Below, piece after piece: positions 24,354 to 33,591 of a stretch of 64,000 bases of DNA. Origin of the DNA: Luteococcus sp038433155 (GTDB lineage Bacteria; Actinomycetota; Actinomycetes; Propionibacteriales; Propionibacteriaceae); assembly GCF_038433155.1 (NCBI RefSeq), contig NZ_JBCDMW010000010.1, positions 18,684-82,683 on the forward strand, given 5' to 3'. The translations under genes and the position numbers were made by a program. Numbering within the stretch: the first letter of the stretch is position 1; each line of letters opens with the position of its first letter. The notes below the pieces were generated by a model. The model was not told where the DNA came from. It searched no databases and saw nothing but the letters and a program-made list of their open reading frames with translations.

Positions 24354-25187
24354 TCAGGAAGGGCGGACCGCGTGGATCGCGTCGACAATCACGTCGGGCC
24401 GGTCCAGCATCATCAGGTGCTTGGAATCCGGCACCACCACCTGGCGCGCGCCCAACAGGTGCGCCAGACGCTTCTGGGTGGCGACCCACCTGCCGTCCTC
24501 CGCATCGGCTGCGCTGAGCACCACCGTCGGGACGCCGGGCCACGGGTAGCGCGGACGCAGCTGCAACAGGTCCCAGCCCTGGCGCTCATAGGCCATCGAC
24601 TCTGCCACCCCCATCGCCAAGGAGTCCGCGTCCCGGTAGATTGCCGGGATCCGGCCGTAACCCAGCTTGGAGAACTCGTGATTGGACTGCAGATAGGTGC
24701 CGAAGCGGAAGGTCATGCCGGCCAGGCGATTGAGGCTGAGCGCATCCACCACCCGTCCCACCCGCCGGGCGATGGTGGGCGCCGGGAGATCCGGCCGGGT
24801 GGCGTACCACTCCACCGAGCCGTCCACCAGAACCACGCCGGAGACCAGATTGGGCCGGATCCGGGCCAATGCCTCGGCATGGAAGGCGGCCATGGAATGC
24901 GCCACCAGCACCGCCCGGGTGATCCCGCGCTGGTCCAGCAGCTCCGCCAGGCTGGCCACCTCCTCCGCCAGCCGGGGCAGGTGCCCGGGCCAGCGGGTTC
25001 TGCCCATCCCGGGCCGGTCGTAGGACAGCACCCGGACACCGGGCAGCAGGCCAATCAGATCCCGCCAGAACTCCATCGCCAGCCCACACCCGCTCATCAG
25101 GACGACGGCGGGGTCGGTGCCCTCGCGCTCGCGCCAGTGCATCTCCCGGCCCGCGCACCGGACGACGTGCCCCTTGGGTTCAACCAT
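24354..25187 (-). CDS. Alpha/beta hydrolase
   Basis: The 277-residue protein has the order of an alpha/beta hydrolase. The oxyanion region is MSGCG, the nucleophile elbow VAHSMAAF (A-x-S-x-A variant) and the late catalytic region SKHLMMLDRPD supplies the His. An acid is likely within the VLSAADAED segment. The substrate is unknown. The start at 25187 is chosen because AAGAAGG immediately precedes ATG; the frame opens further upstream at 25208 and 25265. A dispersed CCTCGACAAGCTCG repeat lies in its upstream region. It follows lysX on the same strand with about 110 bp between. Confidence 0.83.
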   Translation of the reverse strand: MVEPKGHVVRCAGREMHWREREGTDPAVVLMSGCGLAMEFWRDLIGLLPGVRVLSYDRPGMGRTRWPGHLPRLAEEVASLAELLDQRGITRAVLVAHSMAAFHAEALARIRPNLVSGVVLVDGSVEWYATRPDLPAPTIARRVGRVVDALSLNRLAGMTFRFGTYLQSNHEFSKLGYGRIPAIYRDADSLAMGVAESMAYERQGWDLLQLRPRYPWPGVPTVVLSAADAEDGRWVATQKRLAHLLGARQVVVPDSKHLMMLDRPDVIVDAIHAVRPS

Positions 25188-25234
25188 TGCCTTCTTCTTT
25201 CCTGACATCGACGGGATCCGCCGACGGTTGCGCG

Positions 25235-25258
25235 GCCTCGACAAGCTCGACCACCGTT
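25235..25258 (+). repeat. Dispersed CCTCGACAAGCTCGG repeat, copy
   Basis: GCCTCGACAAGCTCGACCAC-type copy between lysX and the hydrolase gene. It lies within the hydrolase leader or promoter region. Confidence 0.7.
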
Positions 25259-25298
25259 GCTGCAAACTCGGCCACCGCGGTTGCGCCGCCCACCAAAG

Positions 25299-28200
25299 TT
25301 AGCGCCGGGGGCGAACCAGCGGAAAGGTGATCGTCTCCCGGATGGACCCGCCGGTGAGCAACATCACCAACCGGTCCAGCCCGATCCCCAGACCACCCGT
25401 CGGGGGCATGCCGTACTCCAGGGCCTGCAGGAAGTCCTCGTCGATCTCCATCGCCTCCGGATCCCCATCGGCGGCCAGCAGCGACTGCTCGGTGAGCCGC
25501 TGGCGCTGGATCACGGGGTCCACCAGCTCGGAATAGGCGGTGCCCAGCTCCGAACCGAAGACCACCAGGTCCCACCGTTCGGCCAGCCGCTCGTCGTCGC
25601 GGTGGGGCCGGGTCAGCGGCGACAGTTCCGCGGGGAAGTCACAGAAGAAGGTGGGCGCGACGGTCCGCTTCTCACACAGGTGGTCGTAGAGCTCCTCCAG
25701 CACGGCGCCGCGGCCGGCCCGGGGTTCGACGTCGATGCCCAACCGGCCGGCAAAACCGGCCAGCACCTCGCGTGGAGTCTCGACGGTGACCTGCTCCCCC
25801 AGCGCCTCGGAGATCGCGTCGTGCACGCTGATCCAGCGCCACGGCTCGGCCAGGTCCACCTCCTGCACCACACCGTCGGCACCGTGCCCCCGGACCACCG
25901 TGGAGCCGGTGGCCTCCAGCGCCGCCCGTCGGACCATCTCCTCGGTGAGCTCCCGCATGGTGTGGTAGTCGCCGTGGGCCTGGTAGGCCTCGATCACGCT
26001 GAACTCCGGGTTGTGGGTGGCGTCGGCCCCCTCATTGCGGAAGTTCCGCCCAATCTCGAAGATCCGGTCCGCACCGCCCACCATCAGCCGCTTCAGGTAC
26101 AGCTCCGGCGCGATCCGCAGGTAGAGGTCCAGGTCATAGGCGTTGATGTGGGTGCGGAAGGGTCGGGCATTGGCGCCGCCGTGGATGGTCTGCAGGATCG
26201 GCGTCTCCACCTCCAGGTAGTGGTGGTCCAGCATGGTCTGGCGCACCGCCTGGATGGCGTGGCTGCGCTGGGCCAGGCGCTGCCTAGTGGCGGGGTTCAC
26301 AATCAGGTCCAGGTAGCGCTGGCGCACCAGCGCCTCCGGGTCGCTGATGCCCTTGTGCTTGTCCGGCAGGGGTCGCAGGCACTTGCTGATCAGGGTCCAA
26401 CTCTCCACCAGCAGGCTGGCGGTGCCGGTACGGGAGCTGCCACACACACCGGTGAAGGCCATCTGGTCGCCCAGATTGCTGTCCTGGTCAAAGCGACGCA
26501 ACTCCTCGCGCCCCAACCGGCCGGCGTCCAGCAGCATCTGGGCACCCCCGGACCAGTCCTGGATCCGGACGAAGCACACCCCGCCATGGTCACTGACGCC
26601 GATGATCCGCCCCGCGACGGTGATCCGCTCCCCCACCCGCTGGCAGACCGCCGCACAGGCAGAGTCAACACCGCTGTGCACCGGGTAGGGCTGCTGCCCC
26701 GACGCCAGCAGACTGGCCCGCTTGGCCAACCGCCCCCGCATCTGTTCCGGCACCCGGGCCGGCGGCAACTCCACCAGCGGCCGGGCCAGGAAGGCCGCCA
26801 CCGCCGGATCCTCCCGGCTGACCAGGGGCTGCTCCGGTTCGGGCAGCGGATTGGCCCAGTCAGGCAGGTCCAGGAAGCCCTCGGCCAGGCCCATCGCGGC
26901 CCCCACCTGACCAATGTCGGCGGCGTCCTCGTAGGCCATCAGCCGCGGCTGCCACAGCGGGGCGTACTTCACATTGGAGCGGTAGAGCTGCTCGATCTGG
27001 AACCATCGGGAGAAGACCATCAGCACCCGACGCTTGGCCCGGTCCAGCGCGGTGGCGCCCACCCGCTCGCCCTCCTCAAAGGCGCTGCGGAAGACCGCGA
27101 AGTTCAGCGACACCCGCCGCCAACCCCGCTCCCGGCCGGCCGCCATCAGCCCGGCCACCATGAGTTCTGTCACCCCGTTCTCCGCCGACGGGTTGCGTCG
27201 CATCACGTCCAGGGAGAGCCCGTCGCGGCCCCAGGGGACGAAGGAGAGCAGGCCGGCGGTGGATTCCGGCTGACCAGAAGCCTCCGGGAAGACGGCCTGG
27301 ACCAGCACGCACTGCCCGTCCAGCGGGTCGCCCAGCCGGTTCAGGGCCATCGAGAAGCCGCGGTCCTCGCCGTCACGCCAGGCCTCCGCCAGGCCAATCA
27401 GGTGGGCCAGCTCCGGTTCCGGGATCTCGTCGTGCCGGCGAACCCGCACGCGATAGCCGGCGTTCTGCAGCCGGGTGACCGCGGCCCGCACCGAGCGCAG
27501 CTCGCGGGAATCCAGGTCGAACACCTCGGGGCGCAGGATCGCCTCGTCACCCACCCGGATCACCCGCAGCCCGGCGGCCGCATAGGCCTGGGCGCCGTCC
27601 TCGGAGGCGCCGACCACGCCGGGGGTCCAGCCGTAGGTGTGACACAGGTCCAGGTAGGCGGTAATCGCACCGTCCCAGTTCTCCCGTCGGCCAATCGGGT
27701 CGCCGGCGGCCAGGCAGACCCCCAGCTGCACCCGGTAGGCGATCGCGGCACGCCGACCGTTGCTGAAGACGATCTGCTTGTCCCGACGGGTGGCGAAGTA
27801 ACCCAGCGAGTCCTCCGGGTTCTCCGCCAACAGCTGGCGCAGCTCCAGCTCGTCGGTCAGGCTGGTGGCCCCCACCGAACGCTGCGAGCGCAGCAACACC
27901 AGCAGCGCGGCGAGCAGGCTCAGGCCCATCAGCAGCCCGACCAGGCTCTGCACCCAGCCGGGCACCATCCGGGGCATGGCCGCATTGGGGCCGTAGACCA
28001 GGTGTTGGATGATGCTGATCAGCCGGGAGCGCGGGCGCCCGGTCTGGCCGGTCATCATCCCCAGCAGGTAGCCGACCGCCATCGAGGCGGCGATGCCGAG
28101 CACGGCGGTGAGCACCGCGCTGCGCAGATTCCCGGGATTCAAGCGCGCACTGAACTGCTCGCGATTGGTCACCAGCAGCCAGAGCAGTCCCGACATCGGG

Positions 28201-28574
28201 ACGATGCTGAAGACATATTCCAGGAGGTCCGCATTGAGGCCCTCGGTGAAGGGCGCGCCATGGGCCAGGCTGATGAAGATCGTGACCCATGCCAGGGCCG
28301 ACGCCAGCCACCACAGCCCCAGCCAGCCGGTGGCCATCCACCAGGCCACCCGTTTGCGGCGCATCAACGAGGCCCCGATGATGCCGAACAGCACCGCCAG
28401 CCCGAAACCCCCGAAGTCCACCGGGAAGACCAGGGCGCTGAAGGCTCGCACGGCGGCCCGCACCCAGTGCGTCCCGCGGAAGACCTCCCGCAGCAGCACC
28501 AGGAAGGCGGCGACGTAGAAGACCCGAGACAACAACTGGGGAACCCTACGGCCCTTGGGAATCGCGACTGGCAT
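25299..28574 (-). CDS. lysX: Bifunctional lysylphosphatidylglycerol synthetase / lysyl-tRNA synthetase LysX
   Basis: The 1091-residue fusion has three parts. Residues 1-230 hold membrane helices. About 250-540 is the MprF-type DUF2156 transferase domain (SLGYFATRRDKQIVFSNGRR, later RVSLNFAVFR). About 600-1090 is a class II lysyl-tRNA synthetase with its OB fold (ITVAGRIIG), motif 2 FRNEGADATHNPEFS and motif 3 GLGIGLDRLVMLL. The synthetase charges tRNA-Lys and the transferase moves lysine to phosphatidylglycerol, which lowers membrane charge and gives cationic-peptide resistance in mycobacteria. The ATG at 28574 is chosen because hydrophobic sequence follows soon after. The frame extends upstream without recognisable sequence. 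Confidence 0.93.
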   Translation of the reverse strand: MPVAIPKGRRVPQLLSRVFYVAAFLVLLREVFRGTHWVRAAVRAFSALVFPVDFGGFGLAVLFGIIGASLMRRKRVAWWMATGWLGLWWLASALAWVTIFISLAHGAPFTEGLNADLLEYVFSIVPMSGLLWLLVTNREQFSARLNPGNLRSAVLTAVLGIAASMAVGYLLGMMTGQTGRPRSRLISIIQHLVYGPNAAMPRMVPGWVQSLVGLLMGLSLLAALLVLLRSQRSVGATSLTDELELRQLLAENPEDSLGYFATRRDKQIVFSNGRRAAIAYRVQLGVCLAAGDPIGRRENWDGAITAYLDLCHTYGWTPGVVGASEDGAQAYAAAGLRVIRVGDEAILRPEVFDLDSRELRSVRAAVTRLQNAGYRVRVRRHDEIPEPELAHLIGLAEAWRDGEDRGFSMALNRLGDPLDGQCVLVQAVFPEASGQPESTAGLLSFVPWGRDGLSLDVMRRNPSAENGVTELMVAGLMAAGRERGWRRVSLNFAVFRSAFEEGERVGATALDRAKRRVLMVFSRWFQIEQLYRSNVKYAPLWQPRLMAYEDAADIGQVGAAMGLAEGFLDLPDWANPLPEPEQPLVSREDPAVAAFLARPLVELPPARVPEQMRGRLAKRASLLASGQQPYPVHSGVDSACAAVCQRVGERITVAGRIIGVSDHGGVCFVRIQDWSGGAQMLLDAGRLGREELRRFDQDSNLGDQMAFTGVCGSSRTGTASLLVESWTLISKCLRPLPDKHKGISDPEALVRQRYLDLIVNPATRQRLAQRSHAIQAVRQTMLDHHYLEVETPILQTIHGGANARPFRTHINAYDLDLYLRIAPELYLKRLMVGGADRIFEIGRNFRNEGADATHNPEFSVIEAYQAHGDYHTMRELTEEMVRRAALEATGSTVVRGHGADGVVQEVDLAEPWRWISVHDAISEALGEQVTVETPREVLAGFAGRLGIDVEPRAGRGAVLEELYDHLCEKRTVAPTFFCDFPAELSPLTRPHRDDERLAERWDLVVFGSELGTAYSELVDPVIQRQRLTEQSLLAADGDPEAMEIDEDFLQALEYGMPPTGGLGIGLDRLVMLLTGGSIRETITFPLVRPRR

Positions 28575-28900
28575 GCCTACATCTTGCTCCCCACTAGGGC
28601 CGCGACCATCATTCCGGCCGTAATGGACTGGTGAACCAGCCCTGGGGCGCAGGGGATTCATGCCATGGTCTGACCCGGGGCCATCTCCCGGATGGCATGC
28701 CTCGACGCCCGTTGGGGCCGCCCCGGCCAATCCGGTCTGGCCCCCGCACCGCAGTGGCCGGGTCAATCACCCATGCTGGCTGCGCCCCACGAGCACGACG
28801 GCCGCGCCCACCGCGAGGACGACTGAGCCCACCGGCCACGCCCACCCCGACGATGCCGCGCCGCGCCCCGACGATGGCTGGGCCCGTCGAGGCCGCCGGG
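28575..28900. other. 326-bp region without a supported gene
   Basis: The gap lies between the lysX start and the stop of the 483-aa gene. One minus-strand frame contains a hydrophobic stretch (VGSVVLAVGAAVVLVGRSQ) but has no start or ribosome binding site. A degenerate CCTCGACGGGCCCAG repeat touches the downstream stop near 28885. Confidence 0.4.
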
Positions 28901-30352
28901 TCACCAGAGCAACCAGGCCAACACCTCGTCGCCGCAGCGTTCGGCCAGCAACCGGGCCCGGGCATCCTCGCGTACCCGGGCCAGCGGCACGGGCCAGCGC
29001 TCCACCTCCCAGTGCTCCGGCAGGTTCCCCGTCGCAGCCCAGATCAAGGCCCGGGTGAGCTGGCCGACGCTGTTGCCGGGCAGCCCAGCACCCAGCAGCG
29101 CGGCCAGTCGACGGGTCTGGGCGGGGATCTCGTCGACGGGGCGCAGGGCCAGCAGCTCGGTGCGGATGATCGCCTCGTTCACGGCCCGCTCGGCCTCGGC
29201 CCTGCCCGGAACCTGGCCGGCAGGCAGCGGCAGCTTGGGCTCGCCACCGGCCAGTCGGCTGGCCAGCGTCGCGTGCAGGATGCAGGTCAGGGCGCCGGGC
29301 TGCAGCGGCACCCGGGCTGCCAGCTCCGGCAGGGCTTCCACCAGCTCCGGGGCGCCGTGGGCCATCACCTCGTCGGCCACCGCGGCCAGGCCCAGCGGAT
29401 CCACCGGCCCGGGGTGCGCCGCCAGCTCCTCCACCGCCTCCGTGACCAGGGTGCCGGGGGCCTCCCCCAGGTGCCCCAGCGCCTGGGCGCGCCCCAGCAG
29501 GAAGACCTCGTGCGCCGCCAGAGCGCGCGGATCACGGTGCGCCAAGCCCTGGGCGGCCGGCACCAGATGGCACCAGACCAGGTCATCGGCCCAGGCCAGC
29601 TCGACGTCGGTGGTCCCCCGCCCCGCGTGCACCTGCGCCAGATGGACCCCCTCGTGGGCGGTGAGGTAGGTGACCGCCTCGTCCTGCAGCACCTGGATCC
29701 CGGCGGCCTCGATCGCGGCGTCGGGCAGGCTCAGGGTGACCTCCTCCTGGGGATCCAGCAGCACGGTGCGCTCCGGCCACCAGGACGGCAGAGTGGCGGC
29801 CTGGGTGCGCTCGTCGGGCAGCCAGTCGGCACGCCAACTGACCTGGTAGCCGGCGTGCGGGGTGCCGGCCGGCCCCAGCCGGACGGGCAGGTCGGTGAGC
29901 CAGCACTGGTCCTCGCTGAGCCGGCTGCGGCCCCGCAGCTGGGTGAAGGTCAGCAGCTTGCCCTCGGGGTGGGCGACGTCCAGGCTGATCTGCCCCTCGG
30001 CCCCCGCCAGCCAGCGTCGCGCCGGCCAGGCGGGGGTGAACTCCAAGCGCGCCGGCGGCACGCTCAGCTCGACGTCGGTGAGGTTGACCAGCTGGATCCG
30101 CAGACTCCAGGTGTCGTCGAAGACCTGCCGCACCACCGCGCGGGCCTGCAGGGCCCCGTCGGACTCCAGGATGAAGTGCTGCTCAATCTCGTCCAGCAGC
30201 AGCTCGGTGCGTTGGTGCACCCACGGCGGGTTGAAGCGAACCGCCAGACCCCGCACCACCGGGCGGCCGTCCAGGCTCACGGTTGGCAGGCTGCCATCGG
30301 CCGCGACGGTGATCTCCAGCCCTCCCCACCGGATCAGCGTCGGCGCTGGCAT
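28901..30352 (-). CDS. Hypothetical protein, 483 aa
   Basis: No family is recognised. The N-terminal 230 residues are beta-rich (LIRWGGLEITVAADGSLPTV, ARAVVRQVFDDTWSLRIQLV). The C-terminal 250 residues are alanine- and leucine-rich helices with several ALGHLGEAPG/LTCILHA-like segments, suggesting a helical repeat scaffold. No signal peptide or clear membrane segment is visible. The ATG at 30352 overlaps the 3' end of the glycosylase gene by 19 bp (a GTG at 30361 is also possible), so the two are translationally coupled. That makes a DNA-repair-linked or housekeeping role possible but unproven. Confidence 0.7.
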   Translation of the reverse strand: MPAPTLIRWGGLEITVAADGSLPTVSLDGRPVVRGLAVRFNPPWVHQRTELLLDEIEQHFILESDGALQARAVVRQVFDDTWSLRIQLVNLTDVELSVPPARLEFTPAWPARRWLAGAEGQISLDVAHPEGKLLTFTQLRGRSRLSEDQCWLTDLPVRLGPAGTPHAGYQVSWRADWLPDERTQAATLPSWWPERTVLLDPQEEVTLSLPDAAIEAAGIQVLQDEAVTYLTAHEGVHLAQVHAGRGTTDVELAWADDLVWCHLVPAAQGLAHRDPRALAAHEVFLLGRAQALGHLGEAPGTLVTEAVEELAAHPGPVDPLGLAAVADEVMAHGAPELVEALPELAARVPLQPGALTCILHATLASRLAGGEPKLPLPAGQVPGRAEAERAVNEAIIRTELLALRPVDEIPAQTRRLAALLGAGLPGNSVGQLTRALIWAATGNLPEHWEVERWPVPLARVREDARARLLAERCGDEVLAWLLW

Positions 30353-31149
30353 TTTCCGCACCAGTAGAGATTGCGACCCTCCAGCTCGGCCACCCGGACC
30401 GCGCTGCCACAGACCAGGCAGGGCTGACTGGCCCGACGGTAGACGTAGACCTCGCCCCCGTGGCGGTCCACCCGGGCGGGCCGTCCCTGCGCCTCGGGGC
30501 CGTGCTGGTCAAGCACGGTGTCAATCCTGCCAACCTCCACCCCGGCGCGCATCAGCACCACCAGGTCCGCCCAGATGGCCTCCCAGGTGGCGCGGCGCAA
30601 CTGGTTGCCCGGCGTGGTGGGGTTCACGTGGTGGCGGAAGAGCACCTCGGCCCGGTAGATGTTGCCCACCCCGGCGGTGATCCGCTGGTCCATCAACAGT
30701 GACGCGATGCTCCGCCCGGAACGGTGGATCCGCTGCCAGGCGATCTCCGGGTCCGCGTCGGGCCGGATCGGGTCCGGACCCAGCCTGGCGATCTGGGCCG
30801 CCTGCTCCGACGCGGTGATCAGCCGGCACAGTTGTGGGCCGTGCAGGTCAGCCGCCACCTGACCGTCGGTGATCCGCAACCGGACCGCACCGCGGGGTTC
30901 GGTCAGCGGGGCGAAGAAGAGCTTGCCGATCAGACCCAGATGGATGTGCACGAGGCGCTCCGGGTGCAAGCTCTCGAAGCCGATGAACAGGTGCTTGCCA
31001 CAGGCGCTGGCCTCTTGCAGGACGTGGCCGTCCAGACCGGCGGCAGCCCCGGCGAAACGCCCCTGCGGGGAACTGACCGCCACCGGCTTGCCCCCGAAGT
31101 TGGCCATGGTGGCCAGCGCCAGCCGATGGATCACATGCCCTTCCGGCAT
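30334..31149 (-). CDS. Fpg/Nei family DNA glycosylase
   Basis: The 271-residue protein begins MPEGHVIHRLA. After Met removal Pro1 is the Schiff-base nucleophile and Glu2 the catalytic acid, as in Fpg/Nei. The helix-two-turn-helix is at about 140-180 (MDQRITAGVGNIYRAEVLF). The C-terminal zinc finger uses Cys244, Cys247, Cys264 and Cys267 (CLVCG and WCGKC). It would remove oxidised bases and nick abasic sites. The MPEGH variant is the actinobacterial Nei2-like branch. The ATG at 31149 has GGGAGG 5 nt upstream. It overlaps the following hypothetical gene and is preceded by a 75-bp tandem repeat. Confidence 0.9.
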   Translation of the reverse strand: MPEGHVIHRLALATMANFGGKPVAVSSPQGRFAGAAAGLDGHVLQEASACGKHLFIGFESLHPERLVHIHLGLIGKLFFAPLTEPRGAVRLRITDGQVAADLHGPQLCRLITASEQAAQIARLGPDPIRPDADPEIAWQRIHRSGRSIASLLMDQRITAGVGNIYRAEVLFRHHVNPTTPGNQLRRATWEAIWADLVVLMRAGVEVGRIDTVLDQHGPEAQGRPARVDRHGGEVYVYRRASQPCLVCGSAVRVAELEGRNLYWCGKCQRRR

Positions 31150-31160
31150 CCACACCTCCC

Positions 31161-31335
31161 TGTCCCTGCACCCGGTGACCCGTGATGCACCGCGTACCCG
31201 TCCTGCACCTCGCGGCTCGCCCTGAACCTGTTCGGCTGTCCTGCACCTGGTGGCCCGTTATGCTCGCGTACCCGTCCCGCGCCGCGTGGCTCGTCCCGAA
31301 CCTGTTGGCCTGTCCTGCCATCTGGTGGCCTGACT
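31161..31335. repeat. Imperfect tandem repeat, 2.3 units of about 75 bp
   Basis: Units begin TGTCCCTGCACCCGGTGACC (31161), TGTCCTGCACCTGGTGGCCC (31237) and TGTCCTGCCATCTGGTGGCC (31311). It fills the gap between the divergent glycosylase and 73-aa genes, where both promoters must lie. Confidence 0.75.
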
Positions 31336-31344
31336 GGTTCCTTC

Positions 31345-31350
31345 TAGACT
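31345..31350 (+). promoter_or_regulatory. Putative leaderless -10 box of the 73-aa gene
   Basis: TAGACT ends 7 nt before the ATG at 31358. Confidence 0.5.
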
Positions 31351-31357
31351 GGCACGC

Positions 31358-31579
31358 ATGAGCACTGAGCGCACCGGGTCCGGCACCGCCCCCGGCAATT
31401 CCCGTGGTCAGGGCGGGCATGGGCCGCGGGAGTTCGGGCGCGACGGCACCTCCGGGATCCTCACTCCGGACCGTGCCGTGCGGGCCCGGGAGGTGAGCCG
31501 CCCCCAACCCGCCGATCTGGCCCGAGCCACCCAGGTGCTCGATTCGTTGCTGGCCCGGGCGTCGGGTCGGCGTCGCTGA
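31358..31579 (+). CDS. Small hypothetical protein, 73 aa
   Basis: The N-terminus is glycine/serine-rich and probably disordered (GSGTAPGNSRGQGGHG). The C-terminal half is a basic helix (RAVRAREVSRPQPADLARAT). No cysteines, membrane segment or known motif are present. The start is well supported by TAGACT 7 nt upstream, typical of leaderless genes in this window. The gene is divergent from the Nei-type glycosylase across a tandem repeat. Function unknown. Confidence 0.65.
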   Translation: MSTERTGSGTAPGNSRGQGGHGPREFGRDGTSGILTPDRAVRAREVSRPQPADLARATQVLDSLLARASGRRR

Positions 31580-31601
31580 CCGACACCCACCGCGAGTTCT
31601 G

Positions 31602-31672
31602 CTGAGAACAGCTGCAGAACAAGGGGGCAACGCGATGGTTGCGTCGGCCCCCCGTCCAGCATCTGCTCTCAG
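31602..31672. repeat. Compound hairpin element, copy 1 (71-bp core)
   Basis: The core begins CTGAGAACAGCTGCAGAACA, has an inner stem around GCAACGCGATGGTTGCGTCG and ends CATCTGCTCTCAG. A clearly homologous copy lies at 54424-54494. Weak similarity continues about 15 bp beyond the core on the right. Confidence 0.7.
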
Positions 31673-31738
31673 TGGCGCCCCAGCGGTCTGACCACCCTCT
31701 GGCGGCCCTTCCAGCGGTCCACCGCCCGGTCCTGGATT

Positions 31739-32194
31739 TCAGGCGCGGTGAGCGACCTCGTAGTCGGTCATCTTCTGCACCCGTCGGGCATGGCGGGCCT
31801 CCTGGGTGAAGGGCTGGGCGAGGAAGGCATTGACGATCTCCAGCGCCTCCTCGTTGCCGGTGAACCGGCCGCCCAGGGAGATCACGTTGGCATTGTTGTG
31901 CTCGCGGCCCAGCGTGGCGATCTCGGTGTTGTAGGCCAGGATCGCGCGGCAGCCCTTGACCCGATTGGCGGCCAGCTGCTCCCCATTGCCCGATCCGCCC
32001 AGCACGATGCCCAGGCTCTCGGGGTCGGCAACGACGGCCTCGGCGCACGGGATGCAGGTGTCGGGGTAGTCATCCTCCGCGTCGTAGGCGGCGGCGCCGT
32101 GGTCAACCACGTCGTGCCCGGCGGCGGTCAGCTGCTCGCGCAGGTATTCCTTGAGTTCGAAGGCGGCATGGTCGGTGGCAATGTGAACGCGCAT
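31739..32194 (-). CDS. rpiB: Ribose-5-phosphate isomerase B
   Basis: The 151-residue LacAB/RpiB fold enzyme interconverts ribose-5-phosphate and ribulose-5-phosphate in the pentose phosphate pathway. Key features are IATDHAAFELK at the N-terminus, the phosphate loop VLGGSGNGEQLAANRV (65-79) and GREHNNANVISLGGR. Glu72 sits where mycobacterial RpiB has its catalytic Glu instead of the Cys of E. coli. The ATG at 32194 follows AATAGT by 6 nt (leaderless) in a 53-bp divergent promoter region shared with the eis-like gene. Confidence 0.93.
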   Translation of the reverse strand: MRVHIATDHAAFELKEYLREQLTAAGHDVVDHGAAAYDAEDDYPDTCIPCAEAVVADPESLGIVLGGSGNGEQLAANRVKGCRAILAYNTEIATLGREHNNANVISLGGRFTGNEEALEIVNAFLAQPFTQEARHARRVQKMTDYEVAHRA

Positions 32195-32200
32195 GGCCCC

Positions 32201-32240
32201 ACTATTTCAGATGCGTCGGGGGTCTCCGATTCGTTAGGTT
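32201..32240. promoter_or_regulatory. Divergent promoter region of rpiB and the eis-like gene
   Basis: AATAGT (minus strand, 32201-32206) ends 6 nt before the rpiB ATG. TAGGTT (plus strand, 32235-32240) ends 7 nt before the GTG at 32248. The two leaderless promoters share 53 bp. Confidence 0.5.
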
Positions 32241-32247
32241 CGTTGCC

Positions 32248-33516
32248 GTGGACGAGCGCTATCACTTCGACGAACGGATTGCCCAGGGCGAGCTGGACGA
32301 CGCGGCCCGCGGGTGGCTGCGGGCCGTGCGGTTCGGCTTCAATGAGAAGCACTCCGCCGAGGAGAACCTGCAACGCTGGTGGGCCACCTGCTGCGCTGAC
32401 CGGACGCGGCTGCGGTGGGTCCAGCGCGCCCCACAGATGGCCGGCCTCGGGCTGGACGAGGTTCCCGTCGCGACCCTGGCCAGCCTCACCCGCCACCTCA
32501 ATGTGGGCGAAGAACGGCTGGACTGCCACTACATCACCGACGTCACGGTCCGGGCCACCGACCGACGTCGGGGCCTGCTGCGTCGGCTGATCACCGACGA
32601 CCTCACCGCGGCCCGCGAGTCCGGGCTGGCTGTGGCCTCCCTCACCGCCAGCGAGGGCGGGATCTATGGTCGCTTCGGCTTCGGCGTCGCTATCACCCGG
32701 CAGCGGGTCGACGTGGACACCGGCCTGCGTTTCGTCCTGCGACCGGAATCCGCCCAGCTGGCCGACACCTGCCAGGTGGAGCAGGCCGACCCCCTCGTCT
32801 GCTCCGAGCTGGTGCAGGACCTGCACCGACGCTTCCTGGCCTCTTTCCGCGGGGCACACCAAACCATGAACTACCACGCCAGCCTCCACTCCGGAGAGTG
32901 GGACTGGGAGACCATGGCCCCGCACACCGGGATGCGGGCCGCCCTGGCCTTCGTCGACGACGAGCCCCGTGGGGCGGTGAGCTACCTGGTGGAGGACCAG
33001 ACCGCGCGAGTGGTGGACCTGGTGGCGCTGGACGGAGCCGCCGAGCTGGCGCTGTGGCGCTACCTGGCCGGCCTGGACCTGGTCGACACCGTGCGCTTTG
33101 CGAACCTGCAGGAGGGCAGCGCGCTGCGCCCGGCGCTGGTGGACCACCGGGTGGTGAACACCGTCGCGGAATCAGACCAGATCTGGCTCCGCCTGCTGGA
33201 CGTGCCCGCTGCCCTGCTGGCGCGCGGCTGGGAGCACGACGGCCAGATCACGCTGGCCGTCACAGATCCGCTGGAGCTGTCCCCCGGCTGCTGGACGCTG
33301 ACCATCCGCGACGGCCAGCCCACGCTGGAGCCGGCCGAACGTACCGCCGCCCAGGTCACCCTGGGGATCGACGCCCTGGCCGAGCTCTACCTGGGCACCG
33401 CACCCGCGCCGGTGCTGGCCAGCGCCGGCCGGATTGCCGGTGACCCCGCGGCGGTGGGCAGGTTGGGACGGATGTTCGCGGTGACCCATCCGGCCGCCAA
33501 CCTGGTCTTCTTCTGA
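32248..33516 (+). CDS. eis: Eis-like GNAT family N-acetyltransferase
   Basis: The 422-residue protein has the tripartite Eis layout: an N-terminal GNAT domain, a second GNAT-like domain and an SCP2-like C-terminal domain. The acetyl-CoA loop is RATDRRRGLLRRLI (about 105-118), followed by the Eis hallmark SEGGIYGRFGFGVA. The chain ends with the free C-terminal LVFF that provides the catalytic carboxylate in Eis. Eis enzymes acetylate several amines of aminoglycosides and other substrates. The natural substrate here is unknown. The GTG start is leaderless and divergent from rpiB. Confidence 0.85.
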   Translation: MDERYHFDERIAQGELDDAARGWLRAVRFGFNEKHSAEENLQRWWATCCADRTRLRWVQRAPQMAGLGLDEVPVATLASLTRHLNVGEERLDCHYITDVTVRATDRRRGLLRRLITDDLTAARESGLAVASLTASEGGIYGRFGFGVAITRQRVDVDTGLRFVLRPESAQLADTCQVEQADPLVCSELVQDLHRRFLASFRGAHQTMNYHASLHSGEWDWETMAPHTGMRAALAFVDDEPRGAVSYLVEDQTARVVDLVALDGAAELALWRYLAGLDLVDTVRFANLQEGSALRPALVDHRVVNTVAESDQIWLRLLDVPAALLARGWEHDGQITLAVTDPLELSPGCWTLTIRDGQPTLEPAERTAAQVTLGIDALAELYLGTAPAPVLASAGRIAGDPAAVGRLGRMFAVTHPAANLVFF

Positions 33517-33591
33517 TCCGGCACCCGTCCTGCGGCCCCGGCTACCCGCGCCCCTGCAGGAGTTGCGTCTCAGCCCTCGCAGAAGAAGCGC

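Noticed and set aside
25257..28634. Plus-strand frame of 1125 codons
   Set aside because: It is antisense to lysX, with a His/Gln/Pro-rich composition typical of shadow frames in high-GC DNA.
28609..28965. Minus-strand frame and hydrophobic stretch in the lysX upstream gap
   Set aside because: There is no ribosome binding site or start for the hydrophobic frame and no similarity I recognise. It is described only as a gap.
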